Below are positions 63,794 to 64,000 of a stretch of 64,000 bases of DNA, piece after piece. Numbering within the stretch: position 1 is the stretch's first letter; the number at the start of each line of letters is the position of its first letter. The notes beneath the pieces were generated by a model that saw only the letters and a list, made by a program, of their open reading frames with translations, had not been told where the DNA came from and made no database searches. The stretch lies in contig CAJVGD010000046.1 of the NCBI GenBank assembly GCA_910890315.1, positions 372,001-436,000 of the forward strand, in the 5' to 3' direction. The translations under genes were made by a program, and so were the position numbers. The DNA is from Serendipita indica DSM 11827. Its lineage: Eukaryota; Basidiomycota; Agaricomycetes; Sebacinales; Serendipitaceae.

Positions 63794-64000
63794 TTATAAT
63801 TCCTCCGAGTGTGTCCCAGGCGAGTCTTCACTCGGAGCAGGTTGGGGTTTGATAGATGATGATGACGGGTTTGGGTATTCAGGAAGGGCACCTTCGACTC
63901 GGTCCAAAGGAGGCGTTCGAGGTGTTGGGGAGGATGGTGAGGAAGACTCGGAAGCCTGCTCCGCAGGTTCCAACCTAGGGGACGGCGCAGGCTCGGGGGG
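63794..64000 (-). CDS. 3' end of a Pro/Ser/Glu-rich protein (partial)
   Basis: A minus-strand frame is open from the window edge to TAA at 63794-63796. It encodes a disordered tail rich in Pro, Ser and Glu: PPEPAPSPRLEPAEQASESS and onward, through TPPLDRVEGALPEYPNPSSS, ending SEDSPGTHSEEL. The even use of Pro/Ser codons and the lack of stops suggest real coding, but no domain is present. The rest lies outside the window, so the product is unknown. The caspase-like gene starts 231 nt downstream on the same strand. Confidence 0.6.
   Translation of the reverse strand, partial: PPEPAPSPRLEPAEQASESSSPSSPTPRTPPLDRVEGALPEYPNPSSSSIKPQPAPSEDSPGTHSEEL

Noticed and set aside
1-64000. Transposons, LTR elements, tRNA or rRNA genes
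   Set aside because: Reading both strands, I saw no transposase or reverse transcriptase motifs, no long terminal repeats and no tRNA-like box patterns. A tRNAscan and repeat search would settle this.

Overview
The window is nuclear DNA from a basidiomycete fungus, most likely an agaricomycete. The evidence is the dense packing of genes on both strands, the many GT-AG introns of about 45-60 nt, exons of only a few bases, and the gene set (fungal Trk, CLC/Gef1-like, KDEL receptor, Rer1, MATE, eIF4G, SRA-YDG protein, F-box and caspase-like genes). The many caspase-like and DUF4419 genes of the Rhizoctonia/Ceratobasidium group make that group a plausible but unproven home. I see no rRNA, tRNA, CRISPR array, virus-like element or intact transposon.

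Layout. 1-254: 3' end of an unidentified acidic nuclear-type protein (+). 481-3552: MATE exporter and succinate dehydrogenase small anchor subunit (+). 3712-7791: SRA-YDG protein and a HMMR-like coiled-coil protein (both -). 8188-9725: DUF4419 gene (+). 9853-14314: MARVEL-like membrane protein, 3-hydroxyacyl-CoA dehydrogenase and diphthine synthase DPH5 (all -). 14355-15078: LYR-type protein (+). 15164-16194: divergent homeodomain protein (-). 16531-22539: mitochondrial succinate/fumarate carrier, KDEL receptor and transportin (all +). 23035-24557: VIP36/ERGIC53-type lectin (-), whose start codon lies 30 nt from that of CMC4 (+). 25065-32810: PhoD-like phosphatase, a small Ser/Arg/Ala-rich protein and a CLC chloride/proton exchanger (+). 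33565-35784: hexose transporter (+). 35969-41760: two inverted GST-kappa paralogues flanking an SDR and an F-box gene. 41817-44074: LARGE-like glycosyltransferase and GNAT acetyltransferase (-). 44262-50029: Rer1 (+), F-box protein (+), mitochondrial bL12m (-) and bacterial-type PARG (+). 50455-55227: an antisense relic of a Trk gene, then the full Trk potassium transporter (+). 55628-61030: eIF4G (-). 61441-63562: caspase/metacaspase-like protease (-). 63794-64000: 3' end of a further gene (-).

Most genes are housekeeping and are not an operon-like system. There is a loose mitochondrial theme (SDH4, SFC1-type carrier, HADH, LYR protein, CMC4, bL12m) and an early secretory theme (KDEL receptor, Rer1, VIP36-like lectin), but the genes are scattered on both strands. 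The feature that stands out is gene architecture. Conserved reading frames can only be kept by splicing exons of 4, 6, 6, 7, 8, 10 and 15 nt in five different genes, by introns as short as 31 nt, and by GC-AG introns. Some divergent gene pairs share only 30-40 nt between start codons.

Three genes (SRA, HADH, GST-kappa 1) show reading-frame breaks inside conserved domains, and the DUF4419 gene has an in-frame stop that a 33-nt intron would remove. These could be assembly errors or true lesions. All exon borders were read by eye from splice motifs and remembered family sequences; no alignment was run.
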